Source: Pustulibacterium marinum
Lineage (GTDB): Bacteria > Bacteroidota > Bacteroidia > Flavobacteriales > Flavobacteriaceae
Length of the DNA stretch: 64,000 nucleotides
Assembly (NCBI RefSeq): GCF_900116665.1
Contig: NZ_FPBK01000001.1
Span: 1 to 64,000 of the forward strand
Direction: 5' to 3'
Shown here: in pieces, positions 1 to 6,886 of the stretch
Position numbering within the stretch: position 1 is the stretch's first letter
Layout: each line of letters begins with the position of its first letter
The notes under the pieces: generated by a model
What the model was told of the DNA's origin: nothing
Seen by the model: the letters and a program-made list of their open reading frames with translations, nothing else
The model's database searches: none
Program-made: the position numbers and the translations under genes

Positions 1-248
1 CAACCTACAGTCCAACAAAGATTGCCAGAACAATTAAAAGTATCACTGCCCGTGAAATTTTCTCTCAAGCTCCAGGTGTAAAAAGAGCATTATGGGGTGG
101 AGCTTTTTGGGGAAGTGGCTTTTATATTAATACTGTGGGACGGCATAGCAATGAGCAAGTAATAGCTGCATATGTGAAAAACCAAGGTTCTGAAAAGGAT
201 TATCAAGTTTTGCATAGAAATAATGACATACAATTAAATCTATTCTAA
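1..248 (+). CDS. tnpA: IS200/IS605-family transposase TnpA, C-terminal part (cut by window start)
   Basis: The open frame enters from the left edge (first full codon at base 3) and stops at 246-248. The 81 visible residues fit the C-terminal half of the small HUH (Y1) transposases of IS200/IS605 elements. They contain a WGGAFW segment, then VGRHS and a YVKNQ motif; in TnpA the tyrosine of the YxxxQ helix is the nucleophile that attacks single-stranded DNA, and the glutamine helps bind metal. The N-terminal HUH motif lies outside the window, so activity cannot be judged. A perfect GC-rich hairpin follows eight bases after the stop, as expected for the palindromic right end of such an element. 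A REP-associated (RAYT) relative is an alternative. Family assignment is confident; the exact subgroup is not. Confidence 0.85.
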   Translation, partial: TYSPTKIARTIKSITAREIFSQAPGVKRALWGGAFWGSGFYINTVGRHSNEQVIAAYVKNQGSEKDYQVLHRNNDIQLNLF

Positions 249-255
249 ACTAATG

Positions 256-275
256 CCTCGGGGCTTGCCCCGAGG
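256..275. repeat. GC-rich perfect hairpin between tnpA and a GIY-YIG gene
   Basis: CCTCGGGGC (256-264) and GCCCCGAGG (267-275) are perfect inverted arms around TT. The block is far more GC-rich than its surroundings. It lies between the transposase stop and the 3' end of the minus-strand GIY-YIG gene. It may be the subterminal palindrome of the IS200-type right end, a REP-like palindrome, or a terminator shared by the convergent genes; the sequence alone does not separate these. Confidence 0.7.
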
Positions 276-284
276 ATTATTTAC

Positions 285-530
285 TTATAATAATGATTTT
301 AATTTAGGATTCATTCTTTTGATTAATGCCAATTTCCAACCCAACTTCCATCGTTTTAATTCCTTTTCGCGCTTCATAGCGTGTTTTAAATTCCGAAAGG
401 TTTCAAAATATATGAGATGTTTAAACTTACGTTTTGAAGCCAAATCTAAAGCTTTACAATCATCGGTTATTCCTGTTAAGAACTTAGTCCTTAAATCATC
501 CGAAACTATATAAACATAACACATCTTCAT
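285..530 (-). CDS. Small GIY-YIG nuclease-like protein, degenerate
   Basis: An 81-residue protein resembling the short GIY-YIG endonuclease-like family (UPF0213/YhbQ type, often labelled UvrC-like). It starts with CYVYIVSDD, where the first motif (usually YVYIL) is kept, and ends with the family's typical basic tail (AMKREKELKRWK, then a W.L.LI..MNP pattern). The second motif, normally LYIGVTND, reads FLTGITDD, so its tyrosine is lost, and the catalytic arginine region just after it is not recognisable. The protein is therefore probably inactive as a nuclease or has decayed. It converges on the transposase gene with a strong hairpin between them. Family is fairly certain; function is unknown. 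Confidence 0.65.
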   Translation of the reverse strand: MKMCYVYIVSDDLRTKFLTGITDDCKALDLASKRKFKHLIYFETFRNLKHAMKREKELKRWKLGWKLALIKRMNPKLKSLL

Positions 531-590
531 TTATAAACAATATCTTTATTAAATATATAAAATTATTGTTTAAATTTTAATGAATTGAAA

Positions 591-1049
591 TTATTTTAAC
601 TTACTACCTTTTGCAGCCCAAAAAGGATGCGTTTCAATTGTAAGTCTACCAGCCTTTACCATTGGGTCTGCATTTGCTAAACTATCGGCTTCTTCAAAGG
701 TTGCCGTATGGTAAATGGCAATTCCGGAAATAGGACTTTCATCTTCAAACGGACCGGCAATAGAAATTTTCCCTGCTAAGTGTAAGGCTTCTAAATGTGC
801 TAAATGGGCAGTTTGTAATTTTGCCAAGGTTACAGAATCTTGGTCGCGGTTGGGACCTTTCATCAGATGAACCATAAAATATTTTTGCATCACATAGGTA
901 GTATCGCCTTCTTGATATGAAAATGTTTCCGGCTGAACACTTTCTACACTTCCATTGATATCTAAAGTAGATTCCTTTATTTCTTCCTTTCCCGGTTCTG
1001 AACAACTTACCAAAAATAACACACTAAATATCCAAACTAGCTGTTTCAT
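591..1049 (-). CDS. Lipoprotein with YCII-related domain
   Basis: A 152-residue protein with a lipoprotein signal peptide: a hydrophobic start ending in FLVSC, with Cys16 as the lipidated residue, so it is probably anchored in a membrane facing the periplasm. From about residue 55 to 145 it matches the YCII-related fold, with YFMVHLMKGP at the start of the domain and a histidine-rich helix (HLAHLEALHLAGK) followed by a GPF turn. YCII domains are small ferredoxin-like folds found in dehalogenases and many uncharacterised proteins; the substrate here is unknown. It starts one base before the stop of the CYTH gene upstream, so the two are probably cotranscribed. Confidence 0.75.
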   Translation of the reverse strand: MKQLVWIFSVLFLVSCSEPGKEEIKESTLDINGSVESVQPETFSYQEGDTTYVMQKYFMVHLMKGPNRDQDSVTLAKLQTAHLAHLEALHLAGKISIAGPFEDESPISGIAIYHTATFEEADSLANADPMVKAGRLTIETHPFWAAKGSKLK

Positions 1050-1050
1050 G

Positions 1051-1518
1051 TTACCACTTTTTATAAGGATGACTACTTAATCTAGAATTATAATATTTGA
1101 CATTTCCCGTTACTTCTGCTCCCAACCAATCTGGTTTTGGGAATTCTTGAGATGCATGTGCTAACTCTACTTCTGCAACGGTCAATCCTTCATTATCACC
1201 AAAAAATTCATCTACCTCAAAAACAACATCTTCTATAGGAATTTCATATCTAAATTTATCAATCACTCCTGGCAAACATAACTTTAATAATGCTTCGGCT
1301 TCATTGGCGGGAATTTCCTTTTCCCATTCAAAACGAGACGTTCCCTCGGAATTTGATTTCCCTTTTACGGTAATAAAACCTTGTTCTCCCTTTAACCGAA
1401 TGCGTACAGTACGTTCTGCATCGGTTGATAAAAACCCCTGTACAATTCTGGTTTTTGAAGATGCGACATCTTTGTATGCTTCTGAAATCACCAGAAACTT
1501 ACGCTCTATTTCTTCCAT
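1051..1518 (-). CDS. CYTH-domain phosphatase-like protein
   Basis: A 155-residue CYTH-domain protein, a tunnel fold that holds triphosphate-bearing substrates (class IV adenylate cyclases, thiamine triphosphatases, inorganic tripolyphosphatases). The signature EIERK (the ExExK motif) lies right at the N terminus, followed by alternating charged residues typical of the barrel (RIRLKGEQGFITVKGK, then FEWEKEIP and FEVDEFFGDN). The frame could extend to a TTG at 1533, but family members begin at the residues just before ExExK, so the ATG at 1518 is chosen. It lies between the YCII lipoprotein and the CLC gene with very short gaps, suggesting one transcript. Bacterial relatives of this size are often tripolyphosphatases; the substrate here cannot be read. 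Confidence 0.85.
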   Translation of the reverse strand: MEEIERKFLVISEAYKDVASSKTRIVQGFLSTDAERTVRIRLKGEQGFITVKGKSNSEGTSRFEWEKEIPANEAEALLKLCLPGVIDKFRYEIPIEDVVFEVDEFFGDNEGLTVAEVELAHASQEFPKPDWLGAEVTGNVKYYNSRLSSHPYKKW

Positions 1519-1541
1519 ACTAATTGAATTCAATGTATAAA

Positions 1542-2840
1542 TTACTTCTTTTTTCGAAGGTTGTCAATAGTGGCTAATGTTTTTCCTTTATCGATACCAA
1601 AAAGAAAGTGCTTTGGACTTCCTACAATTTGAGAAGAGTAAATTCCTGAATGTCCACTAAACATATACGCTACAACGCAAGCAATACCAAAATACACGGC
1701 TCCTTTGGCCCCGAACAATTCAATAGCCATTAAAGTACATGCGATGGGAGTATTGGTTGCTGCCGCAAATACAGCTACAAACCCCATACCCGCTAATAAC
1801 TCCGTAGGCAATGGTAAAAACCAAACCAAGGCATTTCCCAATGTAGCTCCAATATAAAACAACGGAGTTACCTCGCCACCTTTATAACCAGCACCCAAGG
1901 TGAACGATGTAAAGAGTAATTTCAAAGCAAAATCATACCAATTTAAAGGCATATTAAAAGCATCTACAATAGTTGGAACTCCCAATCCTATGTATTTTGT
2001 TGTTCCAATAGCGTATACAGCTAATGCAATGACAACACCTCCAATTACAGGGCGTAGTGGTGGATACTTCACTTTTGTTTTAAAAAGTGTTGTAAAAAAA
2101 TGGGTGGCTTTTGAAAAGAACATGCCACCGAGTCCAAATAATATTCCGGCAATAATTGCATACAGAAAAGTAAGCGGTGTAATATCTGGTACCAAATCTA
2201 CTCCATAATGTGTGTGGTGAATTGGCCAAAGTTTACAAACATAATCGGCTACCACAGCACCAAGTACACTTGCCAATAATGCATCATAGCGCATTCTTCC
2301 AAGAACCATTACTTCTAGAGCGAAAACAGCACCTGCCAACGGTGTTCCAAAAACCGAAGCAAAACCAGCACTTACCCCAATAATGATAATTATTTTTCTA
2401 TCATCTTTATTCAGTTTGAACCATTTTGTAAACTGGTCTGCAATAGCTCCACCCATTTGTACAGCACTCCCTTCTCTACCTGCCGAACCTCCAAATAAAT
2501 GTGTCATTACCGTACCAAAAAGTACCAAAGGCGCCATTCTAAATGGAATAATATGTTCGGGAGAATGAAATTCTTCTAACAGCTGATTGTTTCCCTTAAC
2601 AACGCTACTGCCATAATAGTGATATACCAGACCAACAATAAAACCACCAATCGGTAATAGTGCTATAATCCATTTGTGGGCTTCACGATAGTCTGTAGCC
2701 CAATGCAAACTATATAATAATGCGGCCGATGCAGAACCGGCTAAAGCTCCAATCAACAAACAAATGACTAGCCATTTGCATAAATAAATAAAAGAAGGAA
2801 TTTGTGGAATGGAATTGAATTTCTTGTCTTCTGATGTCAT
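1542..2840 (-). CDS. CLC-F type fluoride/proton antiporter
   Basis: A 432-residue polytopic CLC-family protein of the inner membrane. The selectivity region has GNNQLLEEFH where chloride-type CLCs have GSGIP, and the second motif is GGSAGREGSAVQMGG with the gating glutamate in GREG; GGEVTPLFYIGATLG corresponds to the GxFxP region. The GNN and GREGSAVQMG variants are what I know from the CLC-F branch, which exports fluoride in exchange for protons. A fluoride riboswitch lies directly upstream (2881-2929) and supports this strongly. The protein has no C-terminal CBS domains. Older annotation pipelines would call it a voltage-gated chloride channel. Expression is probably raised when fluoride accumulates in the cytoplasm. 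Confidence 0.9.
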   Translation of the reverse strand: MTSEDKKFNSIPQIPSFIYLCKWLVICLLIGALAGSASAALLYSLHWATDYREAHKWIIALLPIGGFIVGLVYHYYGSSVVKGNNQLLEEFHSPEHIIPFRMAPLVLFGTVMTHLFGGSAGREGSAVQMGGAIADQFTKWFKLNKDDRKIIIIIGVSAGFASVFGTPLAGAVFALEVMVLGRMRYDALLASVLGAVVADYVCKLWPIHHTHYGVDLVPDITPLTFLYAIIAGILFGLGGMFFSKATHFFTTLFKTKVKYPPLRPVIGGVVIALAVYAIGTTKYIGLGVPTIVDAFNMPLNWYDFALKLLFTSFTLGAGYKGGEVTPLFYIGATLGNALVWFLPLPTELLAGMGFVAVFAAATNTPIACTLMAIELFGAKGAVYFGIACVVAYMFSGHSGIYSSQIVGSPKHFLFGIDKGKTLATIDNLRKKK

Positions 2841-2864
2841 AATTTAAACTATATACGTTACCTG

Positions 2865-2878
2865 TGGCAATATTGCCA
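2865..2878 (-). promoter_or_regulatory. Palindrome in the probable expression platform of the fluoride riboswitch
   Basis: TGGCAATATTGCCA is a perfect 14-base palindrome between the aptamer and the CLC-F start codon. Its first half repeats the TGGCAAT of the aptamer's 5' arm (2923-2929 on the minus strand), so its second half (ATTGCCA) could pair with either copy. That is the arrangement expected of a switch between two folds, but the mechanism is inferred. Confidence 0.5.
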
Positions 2879-2880
2879 AA

Positions 2881-2929
2881 AAGTAGACGTCATCAGCATT
2901 TTAGCGGTTCAAGGCAGACATCATTGCCA
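2881..2929 (-). promoter_or_regulatory. Fluoride riboswitch (crcB motif)
   Basis: Read on the minus strand, the segment has all parts of the crcB/fluoride aptamer in order: stem arm GGCA, then AUGAUGUC, closing arm UGCC, the conserved AACCGC, a short A-rich loop, GCUGAUGACGUCUAC. GAUGUC and GACGUC can form the pseudoknot with one G-U pair, as in the crystallised Thermotoga petrophila aptamer. It follows a promoter -7 motif by about eleven bases and precedes the CLC-F gene by about 40, so it is in the right place to control the antiporter. The P3-like hairpin is unusually short. Confidence 0.92.
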
Positions 2930-2940
2930 TACAGATATAG

Positions 2941-2948
2941 CAAAAGTA
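2941..2948 (-). promoter_or_regulatory. Promoter -7 element of the riboswitch/CLC-F transcript
   Basis: On the minus strand the bases read TACTTTTG, a full match to the Bacteroidota -7 consensus TAnnTTTG. It would start transcription a few bases before the fluoride aptamer. No clear -33 TTG is visible. Confidence 0.55.
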
Positions 2949-2958
2949 CACAAAAAAA

Positions 2959-3618
2959 TTAATCGGAACCTAATTTTTGTAGTGTATCACTTTCTACAAT
3001 CGTTTTGGAAAAATTGTTATTGGCCAACCATATCATTGATTTTGCAATACGCTCTGGATGAATAGATTTATATTTCTCTAGCGGCCCAACCATTACCAAG
3101 TCTAAAACCTTAAAAAACTGCTTTGCAATATATTCTCCTAGTCGAAACTCTTCTCGATTTCCACTGATTAATGCTGGACGCACAATATGAATTTTTGGAA
3201 TTGAAAATTCCTGAACCTTTGCTTCCATTTCCCCTTTCAAACGGTTATAAAACACGTTACTCTTTGTATTAGCGCCCATTGCCGAAATTACTATAAAAGC
3301 CTTCGCATTACATTTCGCTGCCAATTCAGCCGCAGATACCGGTATTCCATAATCTACTTTCTGGTATACTTCTTTATTTGGAGTTTTCTTTTGGGTAGTA
3401 CCTATGCAACAAAACACGTCATCGCCTTTAAACAATTGCTTATACTTTTCCAGTTCAGTAACATCAATGATATGTTCCACCAGTTTAGGATGTGTTATTC
3501 CTTTAGTCCTTCGGGAAAACAGGATGATCTTTTCATACCTTCCATCAGAAAGTAATTCGCTCAATACATATCCGCCAGTTAAACCGGTTACTCCTAGAAT
3601 GATTGCTGTTTTTTTCAT
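2959..3618 (-). CDS. Atypical short-chain dehydrogenase (NAD(P)-binding, TIP30/HTATIP2-like)
   Basis: A 219-residue Rossmann-fold protein. The dinucleotide loop GVTGLTG sits at residues 9-15, and a basic FSRR after the second strand suggests preference for NADPH. Further along are the typical CCIGTT, VISAMGAN, and YNRLKGEMEAKV segments; the YxxxK-like YNRLK is where the catalytic pair of classical SDRs would lie. This pattern matches the atypical SDR group related to human TIP30/HTATIP2 and to many bacterial NAD(P)H-binding proteins of unknown substrate. It ends shortly before the riboswitch promoter and is divergent from dinB, with 56 bases between the start codons. Confidence 0.8.
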   Translation of the reverse strand: MKKTAIILGVTGLTGGYVLSELLSDGRYEKIILFSRRTKGITHPKLVEHIIDVTELEKYKQLFKGDDVFCCIGTTQKKTPNKEVYQKVDYGIPVSAAELAAKCNAKAFIVISAMGANTKSNVFYNRLKGEMEAKVQEFSIPKIHIVRPALISGNREEFRLGEYIAKQFFKVLDLVMVGPLEKYKSIHPERIAKSMIWLANNNFSKTIVESDTLQKLGSD

Positions 3619-3644
3619 ACGGTTACCTCTTCAAAATACTGATT

Positions 3645-3670
3645 TTGCACAACAATTTACATTAAATTTG
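3645..3670 (+). promoter_or_regulatory. dinB promoter
   Basis: TTG at 3645-3647 and TAAATTTG at 3663-3670 match the Bacteroidota -33 and -7 elements with a 15-base spacer, a little shorter than usual. The ATG of dinB follows only four bases after the -7 element, so the message would have almost no leader. Confidence 0.6.
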
Positions 3671-3674
3671 TGGT

Positions 3675-4781
3675 ATGGCGAGTGTAGATGAGATTCCTTT
3701 ACGAAAAATAATTCATGTGGATATGGATGCCTTTTATGCATCTGTAGAACAAATGGATCATCCTGAATTGAAAGGAAAACCATTAGCCGTTGGTGGAAGC
3801 GAAAAACGAGGTGTTGTCTCTGCTGCGAGTTATGAAGCCAGAAAATTTGGAGTGCGAAGTGCCATGAGTGGGTTTGCTGCCAAACGCAATTGTCCAGATC
3901 TTATTTTTGTAAAACCACGATTTGAACGTTACAGAGAGATCTCTCAACAAATCAGAAAAATATTTTTTGATTATACCGATTTGGTGGAACCGCTTTCTCT
4001 AGACGAAGCTTATCTAGACGTTACTGTAAACAAAAAAGGTAATCCTTCTGCTAGTTTATTGGCCAAAGAGATCAGACAGCGAATTTTAGACGAAGTTGGC
4101 TTAACGGCTTCCGCAGGAATCTCTATCAATAAATTCATAGCCAAAGTTGCCAGCGATTATAACAAACCCAACGGACAAAAAACTGTAAATCCGCAAGATG
4201 TTTTAGAGTTTTTGGAGAATTTAGACATCAAAAAATTCTACGGAATAGGAAAAGTTACTGCCGAAAAAATGTATCAACACGGCATTTTTACCGGAAAAGA
4301 ATTAAGAGAACGCTCATTAGAATACTTACAGCAGCATTTTGGAAAAAGTGGTACTCATTACTATAATATTGTTCGAGGTATCCATTTAAGCGAAGTAAAA
4401 CCACATAGAACTCCAAAATCGGTTGGAGCGGAGCGTACGTTTAGCGAAAATCTTACTTCTGAGGTGTTTATGCTAGAACGATTAGAAAATATAGCTTCGG
4501 AACTAGACAAGCGGCTTAAAAAGCATAAAATAGCGGGAAAAACCATTACCCTGAAAATAAAATATAGCGACTTTGTACAACAAACACGTAGCAAAACCAT
4601 TTCCTATTTTATTTCTGATAAAGATTTGATTTTGGAAACAGCCAAGGAATTGCTGTATCAAGAAAAACTAGAAAATTCCGTGCGTCTGTTGGGCATTTCA
4701 CTTTCGAATTTAAATACTGAAAAGAAGGCTAAGCCCGTGGAAGAAAAATCGATTTCAGTTCAGCTTAAGTTTGATTTTTAA
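3675..4781 (+). CDS. dinB: DNA polymerase IV (Y family)
   Basis: A 368-residue Y-family lesion-bypass polymerase. The first catalytic motif HVDMDAFYASVE (residues 14-25) supplies Asp16 and Asp18, with Tyr21 at the steric-gate position; SLDEAYLDV (108-116) supplies Asp110 and Glu111. A helix-hairpin-helix region follows (FYGIGKVTAEKM), then the little-finger domain (KSVGAERTFSEN onward). The C terminus, SVQLKFDF, looks like a beta-clamp binding peptide. Length is normal for DinB. It acts in the cytoplasm at stalled forks and makes short error-prone patches. The start is fixed by the promoter spacing and by the family's N terminus. The gene is monocistronic, with a terminator right after it. 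Confidence 0.96.
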   Translation: MASVDEIPLRKIIHVDMDAFYASVEQMDHPELKGKPLAVGGSEKRGVVSAASYEARKFGVRSAMSGFAAKRNCPDLIFVKPRFERYREISQQIRKIFFDYTDLVEPLSLDEAYLDVTVNKKGNPSASLLAKEIRQRILDEVGLTASAGISINKFIAKVASDYNKPNGQKTVNPQDVLEFLENLDIKKFYGIGKVTAEKMYQHGIFTGKELRERSLEYLQQHFGKSGTHYYNIVRGIHLSEVKPHRTPKSVGAERTFSENLTSEVFMLERLENIASELDKRLKKHKIAGKTITLKIKYSDFVQQTRSKTISYFISDKDLILETAKELLYQEKLENSVRLLGISLSNLNTEKKAKPVEEKSISVQLKFDF

Positions 4782-4787
4782 GCAAAA

Positions 4788-4815
4788 AAAACCGCCAAGA
4801 AAACTTAGCGGTTTT
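4788..4815. terminator. Bidirectional terminator between dinB and pyk
   Basis: AAAACCGC and AAG pair with CTT and GCGGTTTT around an AAAA loop with one mismatch. The A- and T-runs on both sides let it serve both converging genes. Confidence 0.85.
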
Positions 4816-4837
4816 AAGTATTTATATTGAAAATTTC

Positions 4838-6283
4838 TTATCCGAAATTACAAGTTTCAATTTCTTTGATACGAATAGTATTTACCATTCCTTTATCTTT
4901 GATAGGCATTGCAGCTAAACTGATCAACATATCTCCTGGCTCCAAGAATCCTTTTTCACAAGCAATTCTGTTTACGTCTTCAATGGTTTCATCGGTAGTT
5001 ACATATCTATCATAATAGAATGCTTCTACACCCCAAAGTAAACTTAACTGAGTTAAAATATGCTTGTTGCTAGTAAATACTAAAATGAAAGATTTTGGTC
5101 TCCAGGCAGAAATCTGGAAAGCAGTATAACCACTATTTGTTAAGGTAGAAATAGCCTTTGCATTGATTTCGTTTGCCATAACTGCAGCATGGTAACAAAC
5201 AGATTTTGTGATATATCTTTTTGTTCTAATGAAAGGTGGTTCTTGAGGAACTTTGATAAGCGAAGAGTTTTCAACACTCTTAATAATGCTTGTCATTTTT
5301 TCAATTACCTGAACAGGATACTGCCCTACTGAAGTTTCTCCAGAAAGCATTACCGCATCTGCACCGTCCATTACAGAGTTTGCAACGTCATTTACTTCTG
5401 CTCTTGTAGGCGTTAAGCTATCAATCATACTTTCCATCATCTGTGTAGCGATGATTACAGGAATTCTAGCTTTTTTAGCTCTTAACACCAATTTCTTTTG
5501 AATTAATGGAACTTCGTGTGCAGGAACTTCTACTCCTAGATCTCCACGAGCTACCATTAAACCATCACAGTAAGAAACAATTTTATCAATGTTTGCTACA
5601 CCTTCTGGCTTTTCAATTTTTGCAATAATTGGAATTTTTTCTTCAGAATGCTCTTTAATAAGATTTTGAAGATCTACAATATCTTGCTCATGACGTACAA
5701 AAGAAAGTGCTATCCAGTCTACTTTTTGTTGAATGGCAAAAATTGCATCTTTGATATCTTTCTCTGTTAACGCAGGTAGAGAAAGATTTGTATTTGGAAG
5801 GTTAACTCCTTTTTTAGATTTCAACGGTCCACCTTGAATAACTTTTGTAGTTACTTCTTTTTCTTTATCGGTTCCGGTAACTTCAAAAATAAGTTTACCA
5901 TCATCTAAAAGAATACGTTCTCCAGGTTTTACGTCTCTTGGAAACTCTTTGTAGTTCATGTAAACTTTTTCTGCGTTTCCAACGAATGGCTCACCTGTAA
6001 CAAAAGTAATTTCGTCACCATCATTTGCCATTACGCCATCTTCCATTACACCAACACGTAGTTTAGGACCTTGTAAGTCACCTAAAATACCTGCAGCGTA
6101 ACCAAATTCTTCATTGATTTCACGAATTATATTGATTCGTTCTTCAACATCTTTATAATCTGCATGAGAGAAGTTAATTCTAAAAACATTAGTCCCTGCC
6201 TCTATCATTTTTTTAATAGTCTCCTTTGTACTCGTTGCAGGGCCTAAGGTTGCAACTATCTTGGTTTTTTTAACTTTTAACAT
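4838..6283 (-). CDS. pyk: Pyruvate kinase
   Basis: A 481-residue enzyme that makes pyruvate and ATP from phosphoenolpyruvate and ADP, the last step of glycolysis. The N terminus has KTKIVATLGPAT and RINFSHA; the beta-barrel has IIAKIEKPEGV with the catalytic lysine, MVARGDLGVE for metal and substrate binding, and TQMMESM plus DVANSVMDGADAVMLSGE. The C-terminal allosteric domain is present (TNSGYTAFQISAWRP). Length is standard for the bacterial single-subunit type. The start codon lies three bases beyond the stop of the IPExxxVDY gene, so the two are translated from one message, an arrangement I know from other flavobacteria. Confidence 0.97.
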   Translation of the reverse strand: MLKVKKTKIVATLGPATSTKETIKKMIEAGTNVFRINFSHADYKDVEERINIIREINEEFGYAAGILGDLQGPKLRVGVMEDGVMANDGDEITFVTGEPFVGNAEKVYMNYKEFPRDVKPGERILLDDGKLIFEVTGTDKEKEVTTKVIQGGPLKSKKGVNLPNTNLSLPALTEKDIKDAIFAIQQKVDWIALSFVRHEQDIVDLQNLIKEHSEEKIPIIAKIEKPEGVANIDKIVSYCDGLMVARGDLGVEVPAHEVPLIQKKLVLRAKKARIPVIIATQMMESMIDSLTPTRAEVNDVANSVMDGADAVMLSGETSVGQYPVQVIEKMTSIIKSVENSSLIKVPQEPPFIRTKRYITKSVCYHAAVMANEINAKAISTLTNSGYTAFQISAWRPKSFILVFTSNKHILTQLSLLWGVEAFYYDRYVTTDETIEDVNRIACEKGFLEPGDMLISLAAMPIKDKGMVNTIRIKEIETCNFG

Positions 6284-6285
6284 TT

Positions 6286-6753
6286 TCAGAAAATTAGGTT
6301 TGTCTTCGATTTAAGTTGATTTGCTGCTACTTTATAAGTAGTTATTATGTTTGGGATTTGCTGTATTTTACTCGTAATATCAGAAATATTTAAGTACATC
6401 TCTTCAGTATCTATTTTTAAGAAGTAATCTACCTTTTTCATTTCTGGAATTAAGTAACCTTTTACAGGTTGTTCTTCTGCCTCAAAAAGTGAAAAGACGG
6501 CTTTTCTTCTTTTCTTTTGAATATAGGTAGTATTTGCTACCAAATTCCACATGACATCTTCTTGTTCATTAAGCCATTCAAAATTTTCAAATACCTTTTG
6601 AGCAGCTATCTCAATTGTTTCTGCTTTAGACAGTCTAATGTTTAAGGCTTTGTTTAACCAATAGGCCAACCTGTAGTCTTCTAAATGACTGTGGAGCGCT
6701 ATTAATGTGAACTCAGTTTCCTCAAAATCATCTAATAACCTGTGTATTGCCAT
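6286..6753 (-). CDS. IPExxxVDY family protein
   Basis: A 155-residue cytoplasmic protein carrying the family's namesake signature as IPEMKKVDYFLKI in its C-terminal third. No catalytic motif or membrane segment is visible. The family is restricted to Bacteroidota and has no established function; its gene regularly lies directly before pyk and after rnc, as here. The strict neighbourhood suggests a housekeeping role connected with one of these neighbours, but that is inference. A near-consensus -7 motif (TATCTTTA on the minus strand, about 20 bases upstream) may let this gene and pyk be expressed apart from rnc. Confidence 0.88.
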   Translation of the reverse strand: MAIHRLLDDFEETEFTLIALHSHLEDYRLAYWLNKALNIRLSKAETIEIAAQKVFENFEWLNEQEDVMWNLVANTTYIQKKRRKAVFSLFEAEEQPVKGYLIPEMKKVDYFLKIDTEEMYLNISDITSKIQQIPNIITTYKVAANQLKSKTNLIF

Positions 6754-6886
6754 TTTTGTCTAAAACGGTTGTAAAGATATGATTTCTTTAAAAAACAATA
6801 TAATAATAGTTCAATTCTTTAATGAAACATACGATCGAAAACGAGATAGTTAACAATTTAATAATCTTTATTAGCTATCAACGAGT

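Noticed and set aside
1051-1533. Longer CYTH protein start at a TTG (1533)
   Set aside because: CYTH proteins begin directly before ExExK; the ATG at 1518 fits.
1542-2840. Call as ordinary chloride channel
   Set aside because: The GNN and GREGSAV motifs and the fluoride riboswitch upstream argue for CLC-F.
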